Under the pieces are notes generated by a model, which did not search any database, was not told the DNA's origin, and saw nothing but the letters and a program-made list of their open reading frames with translations. Shown in pieces: positions 1 to 6,981 of a stretch of DNA of 9,654 nucleotides (the first letter of the stretch is position 1; every line of letters begins with the position of its first letter). This stretch comes from CAYMUN01 sp964640775. Lineage in GTDB: Bacteria > Patescibacteriota > Saccharimonadia > Saccharimonadales > UBA4665. A program made the translations under genes and the position numbers. The stretch lies in the NCBI GenBank assembly GCA_964640775.1, contig CAZXIT010000032.1, positions 1 through 9,654 of the forward strand, read 5' to 3'.

Positions 1-61
1 GGATTCGAACCCCCGAATACCAGTACCAAAAACTGGTGCCTTACCACTTGGCCACGCCCCA
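1..61 (-). tRNA. tRNA-Gln (anticodon TTG), 3' end cut by window edge
   Basis: Read on the minus strand, the 61 visible bases fold as a tRNA from its 5' end: a 7-base acceptor strand starting TGGGGCG, a TG linker, a D arm with GCC/GGC stem, a CCAGT/ACTGG anticodon stem around the 7-base loop TTTTGGT, a 5-base variable region, and a GGGGG T-stem strand with the TTCGAAT loop. Loop positions 34-36 are TTG, which decodes CAA as glutamine. The U1 start is typical of bacterial tRNA-Gln. The last three bases of the T stem and the 3' acceptor strand lie outside the window, so whether CCA is encoded cannot be seen. Confidence 0.95.
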
Positions 62-75
62 TTGCAACAGAGAGA

Positions 76-104
76 ATTGTACCTTGAATCAGATCTTGAA
101 ACAA
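76..104 (-). promoter_or_regulatory. Probable promoter of tRNA-Gln
   Basis: On the minus strand TTGTTT (99-104) and TACAAT (76-81) are separated by 17 bases, a sigma-70-like arrangement. Transcription would begin around position 69, just ahead of the tRNA 5' end at 61. The -10 is good and the -35 matches only in its TTG part. It lies back to back with the putative hydrolase promoter. Confidence 0.5.
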
Positions 105-118
105 CTGCAAGGCGGCGA

Positions 119-148
119 TTGGACGTCCGGGGTGATTTCTGCTATTGT
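119..148 (+). promoter_or_regulatory. Possible promoter of the alpha/beta hydrolase gene
   Basis: TTGGAC (119-124) and TATTGT (143-148) are 18 bases apart, and a TG lies one base upstream of the -10, forming an extended -10. The transcript would start near 155, giving a leader of about 20 bases with no clear Shine-Dalgarno site. Assigned by eye only. Confidence 0.35.
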
Positions 149-175
149 AGGTGGTAACGAGATCCCTGTTGATTT

Positions 176-1111
176 ATGCCAAAATTGCCATCCAAAAGCC
201 CTGCCGACTACATCGTGCCGCTCAACATTAACGGCTTGGATGGCCGCATGCTGCATATGCCCTCCCCGGGCACCAAACAGGCCGGCGACAAAGAGATCCT
301 GCTGATCTATGGGCATCATGCCATGCTGGAACGCTGGTGGGGCCTGGTCGAGAACTTGAACCAATACGGCACCGTCACGATGCCCGATCTGCCGGGGTTT
401 GGCGGCATGGACAGCTTCGCCAAGATTGGCCGTCAGGCGACGATCGACCAGTATGCCGACTATTTGGCGGCCTTTATAAAATTGCGCTACAAGCGCAAGC
501 GTATCCGAGTAGTAGCCATCTCCTACGGATTTGTGGTGGTAACCCGAATGCTGCAGCGCTATCCCGAACTGGCCAGGAAAATCGACGTGCTGGTCAGCTT
601 GGTCGGCTTTATGCATCACGATGACTTCGTCTATTCAGCCGGTCAGAAAAGGCGTTTTCGGGTAGCAACCCGGCTGTTTGCCACGCGGCCTTCGGCAGTC
701 ATTATTAGATACTGCCTGCTCAACAAATTTGTGCTCACTACGCTGTACTCTAAGCTGCCTAATTCCAAGCGCCGAATGGTCGAGGTCACGCCCGAAGAAT
801 TTGCAGCTACCATGGATTTTGAAGTCCAAATGTGGCAGGCCAACGACGTCCGGACCCACTGGCTGACCACCGCTCAGTTTTTCTCGCTGGACAACTGTCA
901 GACGAGGGTTAACCTGCCGGTGATACACGTCACTTCCAAAGAGGATCATTATTTTAACAATGAAATCGTCAAGCAGCATATGCTGGTGGTCTTTAAGGAT
1001 TATCGCGGATTTGTGGCCGACAGCAAAGCCCACACGCCTAGCGTTTTGGCCGGCAAGAAAGCCATGGCTGTGATGCTGCCTCCCGGCCTGCGTCGGATAC
1101 TGGCTAAGTAG
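176..1111 (+). CDS. Alpha/beta hydrolase fold protein
   Basis: A 311-residue protein with the layout of an alpha/beta hydrolase. The strand-turn region near residues 43-50 (IYGHHA) is in the place of the usual oxyanion HG motif. A nucleophile elbow A-I-S-Y-G (114-118) puts Ser116 as the catalytic nucleophile. Asp257, in SKEDHYF, and His286, in KAHTP, sit where the acid and base of the triad are expected. Residues about 150-235 are a basic insert that would form the cap over the active site. There is no signal peptide, so it is probably cytoplasmic or at the inner membrane face. The ATG is the first start after an in-frame TGA at 170-172. It is the first of four rightward genes and is followed by two glycosyltransferases, so a lipid or ester substrate is imaginable. 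The reaction (esterase, lipase, peptidase or other) cannot be read from the sequence. Confidence 0.8.
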   Translation: MPKLPSKSPADYIVPLNINGLDGRMLHMPSPGTKQAGDKEILLIYGHHAMLERWWGLVENLNQYGTVTMPDLPGFGGMDSFAKIGRQATIDQYADYLAAFIKLRYKRKRIRVVAISYGFVVVTRMLQRYPELARKIDVLVSLVGFMHHDDFVYSAGQKRRFRVATRLFATRPSAVIIRYCLLNKFVLTTLYSKLPNSKRRMVEVTPEEFAATMDFEVQMWQANDVRTHWLTTAQFFSLDNCQTRVNLPVIHVTSKEDHYFNNEIVKQHMLVVFKDYRGFVADSKAHTPSVLAGKKAMAVMLPPGLRRILAK

Positions 1112-1115
1112 TAAA

Positions 1116-1124
1116 TGGTATACT
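1116..1124 (+). promoter_or_regulatory. Extended -10 element 8 bases before a start codon
   Basis: TGGTATACT (1116-1124) is an extended -10 word. It ends 8 bases before the ATG at 1133, so initiation would fall within one or two bases of the start codon, and no Shine-Dalgarno site is present. No good -35 is seen, which is normal for extended -10 promoters. The same nine bases occur before ybaB. Confidence 0.5.
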
Positions 1125-1132
1125 GCTAGCAT

Positions 1133-2272
1133 ATGAAAATCGGGCTGGTCTGTCCCTATAGCATTAACAAGCATGGCGGTGTCATGGAGGTTGTGCTGGC
1201 TTTGCGCGACGGTATGCAGGCTCGCGGCCATGATGTCAAGATCATTACGCCGCTGCCCCGTGGTGCTGACCCGGAAGACCATCCTGATGACGTGATATTT
1301 TTTGGCAGCTCCATCGATTTTCGGTCGGTCGCGCACACCACTGCCCAGATTTCTAGCACCGGCGGCGGTGAAGCGGTCGATGACATACTGGCTGCCGAAA
1401 AATTTGATATCCTGCATTTTCATGAGCCATGGATCCCCTTTCTGAGCCGTCAGCTGCTGCAGCGGTCCAACAGCGTTAATATCGCCACGTTTCATGCCAA
1501 AATACCAGAGACGCTGATGACGCGCACGGTGATTAAAGTGGTTGAACCGTATCTCAAGTCGGTGATGAAGTACCTGGACGTCTATACTGCCGTTTCTGAA
1601 TCTGGCGCCGAGTACGTGGCTAATCTGACCGAGGAGCCAATCACCATCATTCCTAATGGTATTGATCTGGTTAAATACCGAAAAGCCGCCAAGTCTAAAA
1701 AAACACCGGGTGAGGCCGCCACAATTTTATTTATTGGCCGCCTGGAGCGCCGCAAAGGAGTCAAACATTTGCTGCGTGCCTTCCAGGTGTTTGCCCAAGA
1801 GAACCCATCCGCTAAGCTGCTTATAGCCGGCGACGGACCGGAGCGCGAAAGATTGGAACTGATGGCTGAGGACCTCAAAGTACCAAACGTCAGTTTCCTG
1901 GGCTTTGTGAGTGAAGAGCTCAAACTTCAGCTGCTGGCTGAAGCCGACTTGCTGTGTTCGCCAGCACTGTTTGGCGAGAGTTTTGGTATCGTCCTGCTGG
2001 AAGCCATGGCTACCGGCACGATGTGCATAGCCGGTAATAATTCGGGGTACGTCGATGTCATGCAGGAGCTTGGGGCTATCTCAATCATCAACCCTGATGA
2101 TACCGAAGAATTTGCCCGTCGGCTGGATATCCTGCTGCACCAGCCGGCTCTCCGGACCATGTGGCAAAAATGGGCAGCCGAATATGTCCAGCAATTTGAT
2201 AATACGCACATTGTTGACCGCTATGAAGAGCTTTACCGCGAGGTCCTAAAACAGCATGGCAAGTCCAAATAA
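1133..2272 (+). CDS. GT4-family glycosyltransferase, PimA-like
   Basis: A 379-residue GT-B fold glycosyltransferase that would move a sugar from a nucleotide-sugar donor to an acceptor at the inner face of the membrane. The N-terminal half has the glycine-rich loop NKHGGV (12-17) after the first strand, then HEPW (97-100) and the TFHAK segment, with His121 in the position of the catalytic histidine of PimA. The C-terminal half holds the donor site: GRLERRKG (202-209) with Arg203 and Lys208, AGDGPE (232-237), and the EX7E pair Glu282/Glu290 in the GESFGIVLLEAM stretch. The start and HEPW region resemble phosphatidylinositol mannosyltransferase PimA, but acceptor and donor are not fixed by motifs, so no gene name is given. 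The next gene starts inside its last 17 bases and is a divergent relative. Confidence 0.9.
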   Translation: MKIGLVCPYSINKHGGVMEVVLALRDGMQARGHDVKIITPLPRGADPEDHPDDVIFFGSSIDFRSVAHTTAQISSTGGGEAVDDILAAEKFDILHFHEPWIPFLSRQLLQRSNSVNIATFHAKIPETLMTRTVIKVVEPYLKSVMKYLDVYTAVSESGAEYVANLTEEPITIIPNGIDLVKYRKAAKSKKTPGEAATILFIGRLERRKGVKHLLRAFQVFAQENPSAKLLIAGDGPERERLELMAEDLKVPNVSFLGFVSEELKLQLLAEADLLCSPALFGESFGIVLLEAMATGTMCIAGNNSGYVDVMQELGAISIINPDDTEEFARRLDILLHQPALRTMWQKWAAEYVQQFDNTHIVDRYEELYREVLKQHGKSK

Positions 2273-3422
2273 CCAGCTCCCGCGGCGGTTAAAAGTAGGC
2301 TTGGTACTTGATTCTGGTCTCGACAAACCCGACGGCGTACAGCAGTATATTTTAGCAATTGGCGAGTGGCTGCGCGGCCAGGGCCACGAAGTACGGTATC
2401 TGGTGGGTGAAACCAGCCGCAGCGACATCGCGGGCGTTCATAGTCTAAGCCGCAACATGACGGTGCGCTTTAATGGCAACCGGGGGACAATCCCCTTGCC
2501 GACAAGCAAGGCCAAGCTTGCGGCATTTTTGCGAGCCGAACACTTTGACGTATTGCATGTTCAGGTACCGTACAGCCCCTTTATGGCCCAGAAACTGGTG
2601 CTTAGCAGTGATGCCCGCACAGCTATCATCGGTACCTTTCATATCGCGCCCAATGACGGCTTGGTGACAATTGGCACCAAAGCTCTAGGCCTGTGGCTGC
2701 GCTCTTCGCTGAAGCGCTTCGACCGGATGCTCAGTGTATCGCCAGCCGCCGCTGAATTTGCCCAGCAGACCTTTAAGGTGGCCAGCGATATCTCACCAAA
2801 TGTCGTGGATTACCAGCGGTTTCACGCGGCCAAAATCCTGCCGCAATATGATGACGAGGTCGTGACCATCCTGTTTCTCGGCCGGCTGGTGCCGCGCAAG
2901 GGCTGCCAGCTGCTTCTCGAAGCAATTGCCAAAGTCGTCAAAGAGGCGGCGGTACCGAAATTTCGGGTGGTTATCTGCGGCGGCGGCGCTCTGCGTGCCA
3001 AACTAGAACGCTACTCAACAGCTAACAACCTCCAGGACATTGTAGAATTTGTCGGATTTGTCAGCGAGGAGGAATATCCGCGCTTCTACGGCTCGGCGGA
3101 TATTGCCGTTTTTCCGAGCTGCGGCGGCGAGAGTTTCGGCATCGTGCTTTTGGAGGCTATGGCCAGCGGCCGCGCAGCAGTTCTGGCCGGTGATAATCCC
3201 GGCTATCGGTCGGTGCTCGCGACGCGGCCGGAATTGTTATTTGATCCGCGTAGTGCTGCTGCTTTGGGCAGCTTGCTGGCTGATTACCTGCGGGATGCGG
3301 CCTTGCGGTCGAGCGCTGCAGCTTGGGGCGAGGAATTCACGAAAGATTTTGATGTTAACCATGTCGGCCAGCAGCTGCTGGAAATTTATTTTAAGGCGTT
3401 GCGTAAACGCCGTGAGTTATAG
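2256..3422 (+). CDS. GT4-family glycosyltransferase, second of a tandem pair
   Basis: A 388-residue GT-B glycosyltransferase related to the gene before it. The N-terminal loop PDGVQQ (25-30) and TFHIA with His129 match the acceptor half. GRLVPRKG (209-216) with Arg210 and Lys215, and the EX7E pair Glu292/Glu300 in GESFGIVLLEAM, form the donor site. It differs from its neighbour in two places: the HEPW segment reads VQVPY, losing the glutamate, and the usual PNGID turn reads PNVVD (181-185), losing the glycine. The retained Arg, Lys and EX7E residues argue it is active, perhaps on another acceptor. The ATG lies within the end of the previous gene with no good Shine-Dalgarno site (a weak GAGGT lies 12 bases upstream), so translation may be coupled. 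Sequential sugar additions by the pair are a reasonable inference. Confidence 0.88.
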   Translation: MASPNNQLPRRLKVGLVLDSGLDKPDGVQQYILAIGEWLRGQGHEVRYLVGETSRSDIAGVHSLSRNMTVRFNGNRGTIPLPTSKAKLAAFLRAEHFDVLHVQVPYSPFMAQKLVLSSDARTAIIGTFHIAPNDGLVTIGTKALGLWLRSSLKRFDRMLSVSPAAAEFAQQTFKVASDISPNVVDYQRFHAAKILPQYDDEVVTILFLGRLVPRKGCQLLLEAIAKVVKEAAVPKFRVVICGGGALRAKLERYSTANNLQDIVEFVGFVSEEEYPRFYGSADIAVFPSCGGESFGIVLLEAMASGRAAVLAGDNPGYRSVLATRPELLFDPRSAAALGSLLADYLRDAALRSSAAAWGEEFTKDFDVNHVGQQLLEIYFKALRKRREL

Positions 3423-3427
3423 ATAAT
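3422..3427 (+). promoter_or_regulatory. Possible -10 element 6 bases before a start codon
   Basis: GATAAT begins at the last base of the preceding stop codon and ends 6 bases before the ATG at 3434. The 11-base gap between the two genes contains no Shine-Dalgarno site. If used, it would give a leaderless message; otherwise the gene is simply read with the genes before it. Confidence 0.35.
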
Positions 3428-3433
3428 ACAAGC

Positions 3434-4549
3434 ATGTTTAAATTCTCCAAGTCAGGGGATACTCCCGAGGTTAACGTCAATATCTCCACCCGCACCTTTG
3501 TCCGTTTGGCGCTCCTGACTGTCGGCACGGTGATTTTACTGACAGCAATCCACAAGGCAGCTCATGCGCTGCTGCTGGTATTCAGCGCTTTTTTCCTGGC
3601 ACTGGCGCTCAATGCACCGGTCCATTGGATTGGCAGGCACTTGCCCGGCAAACGCAAAGGCAACCGGCTGTGGGCGACAGCCCTCTCATATCTGCTCATC
3701 GTACTGTTCCTTGGCGGTTTTATCGCCAGTATTGCCCCGCCGCTGGTGCATCAGACAGAAAGCTTCGTCAATGCCGCTCCGCACTTAGTTCAGGATTTTC
3801 GCAGCCAGGACAGTGGCGTGGGCCGGACAATTCGCAAGTATCACCTGCAAAAACAGGTTAATAGTTTCTCCAGCCAGCTGTCCGAACGCTTAAAGCATGT
3901 CGGCGGTACGGCCTTTTCGACCGTACAAAAAATCAGTGCCAGCGTATTCTCGCTGCTGACAATCCTGGTCATGACCTTTATGATGCTCGTGGAAGCACCG
4001 CGCTGGCTGGCACTGTTTCGAGAGATTGTGCCGGATAGGCGGCAGCCGCTCGTTGACCGCTTGCTGCACGATATGTACCGGGTTGTTAAGGGCTATGTCA
4101 ATGGTCAAGTTACCCTGGCCGCGCTGGCGGCTGTGCTGATTATGCCGGCCGTACTGCTGCTGCATATCAGCTATCCCATTGCGCTGATGGTCATCATCTT
4201 TATCTGCGGCCTTATCCCGATGGTCGGCCATACAATCGGTGCGCTTATTATCACAATGGTGGCGCTCTTTGAATCATCGAGTGCCGCACTGATCATTCTC
4301 GGCTATTATATTACTTATCAGCAGATAGAGAACATTTTTATCCAGCCGCGCATCCAAGCTAATTCAACTGATATGTCGCCCCTGCTGGTCTTTATGTCGG
4401 TGGTTATTGGTGTCAGCTTTGGCGGTCTGATCGGCGGCTTGGTGGCCATACCGGTTGCCGGCTGCCTGCGGATCATCACCCTCGAGTATTTGCAGCGGCG
4501 TAAAATTATTACTGCAGCTGAATTTAAAGAGATTACTACTAAATCCTAG
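3434..4549 (+). CDS. AI-2E/PerM family membrane transporter
   Basis: A 371-residue polytopic membrane protein of the AI-2E (PerM) family. Hydrophobic segments lie near residues 22-39, 43-60, 80-100, 165-187, 225-244, 246-278, 280-294 and 315-349, with a soluble, partly amphipathic region about 105-160 between the third and fourth. Two family signatures are plain: GLIPMVGHTIGA (259-270), and the QQIENIFIQPRI block (296-307) followed by a glycine-rich final membrane segment ending AIPVAG (338-343). The family's substrates vary; one member was linked to autoinducer-2 export and others to ion antiport, so the family name does not predict quorum sensing. Here it follows two glycosyltransferases, hinting at an envelope role, but that is only context. 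Its last 11 bases overlap the 3' end of cysS on the other strand. Confidence 0.9.
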   Translation: MFKFSKSGDTPEVNVNISTRTFVRLALLTVGTVILLTAIHKAAHALLLVFSAFFLALALNAPVHWIGRHLPGKRKGNRLWATALSYLLIVLFLGGFIASIAPPLVHQTESFVNAAPHLVQDFRSQDSGVGRTIRKYHLQKQVNSFSSQLSERLKHVGGTAFSTVQKISASVFSLLTILVMTFMMLVEAPRWLALFREIVPDRRQPLVDRLLHDMYRVVKGYVNGQVTLAALAAVLIMPAVLLLHISYPIALMVIIFICGLIPMVGHTIGALIITMVALFESSSAALIILGYYITYQQIENIFIQPRIQANSTDMSPLLVFMSVVIGVSFGGLIGGLVAIPVAGCLRIITLEYLQRRKIITAAEFKEITTKS

Positions 4550-5942
4550 ACCAAATAGCGCCTCTGTTAGTATCGCGCAGGGCTATGCCTTGCTCAGCCA
4601 GCTGCTCTCGAATACGGTCGGAGGCTGGCCAGTCTTGGCTGCCTCGGGCTGCCTCGCGCTCGGCAATGAGTTTTTTTTGATCATCTGTAATGTCTAATGA
4701 GCACAGCTGGAGGCCGAGGGCAGCGTCCAGCCAGTCTAGGGTCGCTCCAAAGGCCGCTTGACCGGCAATGGCCACGCCTTGCTGGTCTATCAGCGCTTCC
4801 AAGGCGCTGAGTGACACTAAGGCCGCCGGCGTATCTAAATCATCGCTTAAGGCCTTAGAAATAGCTTCTTGATGGGCATGGAGCACTTCCTCGTCTATGC
4901 CGGCCTCGCTATTTGGCTGCCAGTAGCTGTCAGCCATGGCTTGATAGGCTCTGAGCCGGTTTTCGGCTGCCTCTAAGTTGTCCCAGCTAAAATGGGCCTG
5001 TTTGCGGTAGTGGGCCTGCAGCGCCAGCAGGCGAAACGCCAGCGGATCATAGCCGCGGCTGGTAATATTCGCCAGCGTGTGAAAATTATCAAGCGACTTG
5101 CTCATTTTCTGGCCGTCAACCAACAGGTGCTCATTATGGGCAAATAGCCGGGCGTACACCGTATCTTTGCCGGCTGTGCTCTGAGCGATTTCATTTTCAT
5201 GGTGCGGAAATAGCAAGTCAACGCCGCCAGTATGAATATCGAATGGCTGTCCCAGCAATAGTGCGCTCATCGCCGAGCATTCGATATGCCAGCCCGGGCG
5301 GCCGCTGAGATCGTGGCCGTCAAGGCTAAATTCCCAGGCCGGCTCACCCTCTTTTTGAGTTTTCCAGAGAGCAAAGTCATGTGCCGACTCCTTATCGTAC
5401 TCGTCATTTTGGATACGGGCTTCACTCGTCGAACTAGTCGTTATCTCAGTTAACTGACCGTATATCTTGCCGCTTTTTTGGTAGGCACCGATGGAGAAGT
5501 AGACGCCGTCGTCCGCTATATAGGCAAAGTCATGCTCGTATAAGCTGGCAATAAGCTGCTGCATGGCATCGATACTGTCAGTGGCCTTGATAAACGTCAT
5601 AGCTGCAATGTCATTGCCGACTGCGGCCATATCTTCGCCAAAAAGCCGGGTGTACTGGTCAGTTAGTTTCAGCAGCGCTTCTTTCGGCTCCAGGCCGCTG
5701 TACTGCTCGCGGCTGCGGCGGATCGTTTTGTCATCGACGTCAGTGAAGTTCATCACATGCCGGACTGCTAGTCCTGATGAGCTCAGTGTTCGCCGCAGCA
5801 TGTCCGCAAAAATAAATGAGCTGAGGTTGCCAATGTGCAAGTGATCGTAGACGGTTGGCCCGCAGCTGTACATAGTTGTTTCCGATGGATCCTGCGGCGC
5901 AACCGTTTGGATTTGTTTGGCAAGGCTGTTGTAGAGCTTCAT
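4539..5942 (-). CDS. cysS: Cysteinyl-tRNA synthetase
   Basis: A complete class I aminoacyl-tRNA synthetase of 467 residues, close to the usual bacterial length, that charges tRNA-Cys with cysteine using ATP. The N-terminal YSCGPTVYD block gives zinc ligand Cys27; the other expected ligands are Cys222 (HIECS), His247 and Glu251 in the PHHENE block, with the same spacing as in the E. coli enzyme. The ATP site shows HIGN (36-39), a variant of HIGH, and KMSKS (279-283). NFTDVDDK (65-72) is another family signature. The C-terminal helical anticodon-binding part follows and the protein ends in GAIWSRI. The ATG overlaps the TGA of the DHH gene by four bases (ATGA), implying translational coupling. 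Its tail overlaps the convergent AI-2E gene. Confidence 0.97.
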   Translation of the reverse strand: MKLYNSLAKQIQTVAPQDPSETTMYSCGPTVYDHLHIGNLSSFIFADMLRRTLSSSGLAVRHVMNFTDVDDKTIRRSREQYSGLEPKEALLKLTDQYTRLFGEDMAAVGNDIAAMTFIKATDSIDAMQQLIASLYEHDFAYIADDGVYFSIGAYQKSGKIYGQLTEITTSSTSEARIQNDEYDKESAHDFALWKTQKEGEPAWEFSLDGHDLSGRPGWHIECSAMSALLLGQPFDIHTGGVDLLFPHHENEIAQSTAGKDTVYARLFAHNEHLLVDGQKMSKSLDNFHTLANITSRGYDPLAFRLLALQAHYRKQAHFSWDNLEAAENRLRAYQAMADSYWQPNSEAGIDEEVLHAHQEAISKALSDDLDTPAALVSLSALEALIDQQGVAIAGQAAFGATLDWLDAALGLQLCSLDITDDQKKLIAEREAARGSQDWPASDRIREQLAEQGIALRDTNRGAIWSRI

Positions 5943-6943
5943 GTCTTGGCTAAGAGCTCCCCCGCGGCCTTTAGGCAGTCGGCTTTGATGCTGGCAAAGT
6001 CCCGGCCGCTGGTAATTTTAAATCCGCCGGCGTAAGCGTGGCCGCCACCGCCAAACTGCTGGGCCAGGTCAGCAGCAACTCCGCTGCCTGGATTGCATCT
6101 AATGGCGGCCGTCACTTTGCCATCGTCGTATTTCTTGAAAACAATTGCCACGCGCACGCCGAGTGTCTGCAGCATATCGCCCTGAATCAAGGGTCCGGGG
6201 TTGTACAGAGGACTGTACTGGTTGATCTCAACCTGGGGCACCATGACAGTGGCCACTGCTCCGTCATCAGAAAATTCGGTGTGAGCGATCAGGCGGGCCT
6301 TGTATTTGAATATCTCAGGGTGCATTTTACTAGCCTCGCGCCGCAGTTCTTCCAGTTTAGGGCGATCCACGCCTGCCGACACCATATCACCCATAATGTG
6401 ATAGGTCTGAGCTCGAGCCAGCTGATTGCTCAGCCCCTGGGTATCGCCCAGTATCGAAGTAGTGATACACTCCTGCGCAGCAACGGGCAGCGGCCAATCA
6501 AGCTGTTTGGCCAGCACGTACACTAGCTCTCCGGCCGATGAGACATTGGCGTGGTCATTGAGTATGACTGTTGCGAATGGCACGATATTATCAACTGCTT
6601 CGTGATGGTCGAGTATGATACAGGGCTTGGCGGCTAATTGGGCTTTCTGGCCGGTGACAACCATCTGTTCCAATAAGCTCATGGTAGAGGCGTCGACAAT
6701 GATACTGGCATCAAATTTGGCCGGCAGCTCTTTGGTGACCCGATCCCAGCCGTCTAAGTACCGCAAATAGGCCGGGACATCAACACCGCAGTAGAGGTAT
6801 GGATCTTTGCCCAGGTCGCCCAGGATGTGCTCCAGAGCCAAAGCACTGCCCAGAGAATCGGCATCAGGATTATCAGCCTGCACGATGACAATGACAGCGG
6901 CATTGCTAACAATTTGTTTAATCTGGTCGGCTTCGGCGTACAT
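5939..6943 (-). CDS. DHH/DHHA1 phosphoesterase, NrnA-like
   Basis: A 334-residue two-domain phosphoesterase of the family that includes oligoribonuclease/pAp phosphatase NrnA and cyclic-di-AMP-related hydrolases. Motif I is NPDADSLGS (25-33) with Asp27 and Asp29; motif II has Asp84 (IIVDAS); motif III is DHH (112-114); motif IV has Asp167 (ILGDTQG). These hold the metal pair. The C-terminal DHHA1 domain has the nucleotide-binding FGGGGHAYAGG loop (297-307). The histidine that usually stands three residues before the proline of motif I is Ala23, so one common metal ligand is absent. Likely roles are degradation of very short RNAs or of a small phosphonucleotide; the substrate cannot be told from sequence. 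It is cytoplasmic. The start is supported by a TATAGT element 8 bases upstream. Its end overlaps cysS by 4 bases. Confidence 0.88.
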   Translation of the reverse strand: MYAEADQIKQIVSNAAVIVIVQADNPDADSLGSALALEHILGDLGKDPYLYCGVDVPAYLRYLDGWDRVTKELPAKFDASIIVDASTMSLLEQMVVTGQKAQLAAKPCIILDHHEAVDNIVPFATVILNDHANVSSAGELVYVLAKQLDWPLPVAAQECITTSILGDTQGLSNQLARAQTYHIMGDMVSAGVDRPKLEELRREASKMHPEIFKYKARLIAHTEFSDDGAVATVMVPQVEINQYSPLYNPGPLIQGDMLQTLGVRVAIVFKKYDDGKVTAAIRCNPGSGVAADLAQQFGGGGHAYAGGFKITSGRDFASIKADCLKAAGELLAKT

Positions 6944-6951
6944 ACCTATTC

Positions 6952-6957
6952 ACTATA
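6952..6957 (-). promoter_or_regulatory. -10 element 8 bases before the DHH start codon
   Basis: On the minus strand TATAGT is followed by 8 bases and then the ATG at 6943. It sits in the 38-base gap after the unrecognised gene. No Shine-Dalgarno site and no convincing -35 are present. The position predicts a message starting at or just before the ATG. Confidence 0.45.
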
Positions 6958-6981
6958 CAGGACTGGCTGCCCCCACAGCAC

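Noticed and set aside
89..619. Minus-strand open frame of 176 codons at the start of the hydrolase
   Set aside because: It is antisense to the hydrolase, covers the nucleophile region, and also covers the probable divergent promoters. No motif supports it.
635..1495. Long minus-strand open frame of 286 codons across the hydrolase and first glycosyltransferase
   Set aside because: It runs antisense to two well-supported genes and spans their boundary. Its translation shows no recognisable domain and has a composition expected of a reverse-strand shadow.
1133..2272. Naming the first glycosyltransferase pimA
   Set aside because: The resemblance is to the N-terminal and catalytic segments only. 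GT4 enzymes with these motifs have many acceptors, and the usual PimA neighbours (phosphatidylinositol synthase, acyltransferase) are absent.
3434..4549. Reading the AI-2E gene as evidence for quorum sensing
   Set aside because: The family has varied substrates, and no AI-2 synthesis or sensing gene is nearby.
5826..5837. HIGN instead of HIGH in the cysteinyl-tRNA synthetase, as a sign of a degraded enzyme
   Set aside because: HIGN is a common, functional variant, and KMSKS plus all four zinc ligands are present.
5939..5942. Possible recoding of TGA, as in some CPR lineages where it means glycine
   Set aside because: The DHH gene ends sensibly at TGA just after its DHHA1 domain, in a classic ATGA overlap with cysS. 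The conserved glycines inspected in motifs are encoded normally, so the standard code is preferred.
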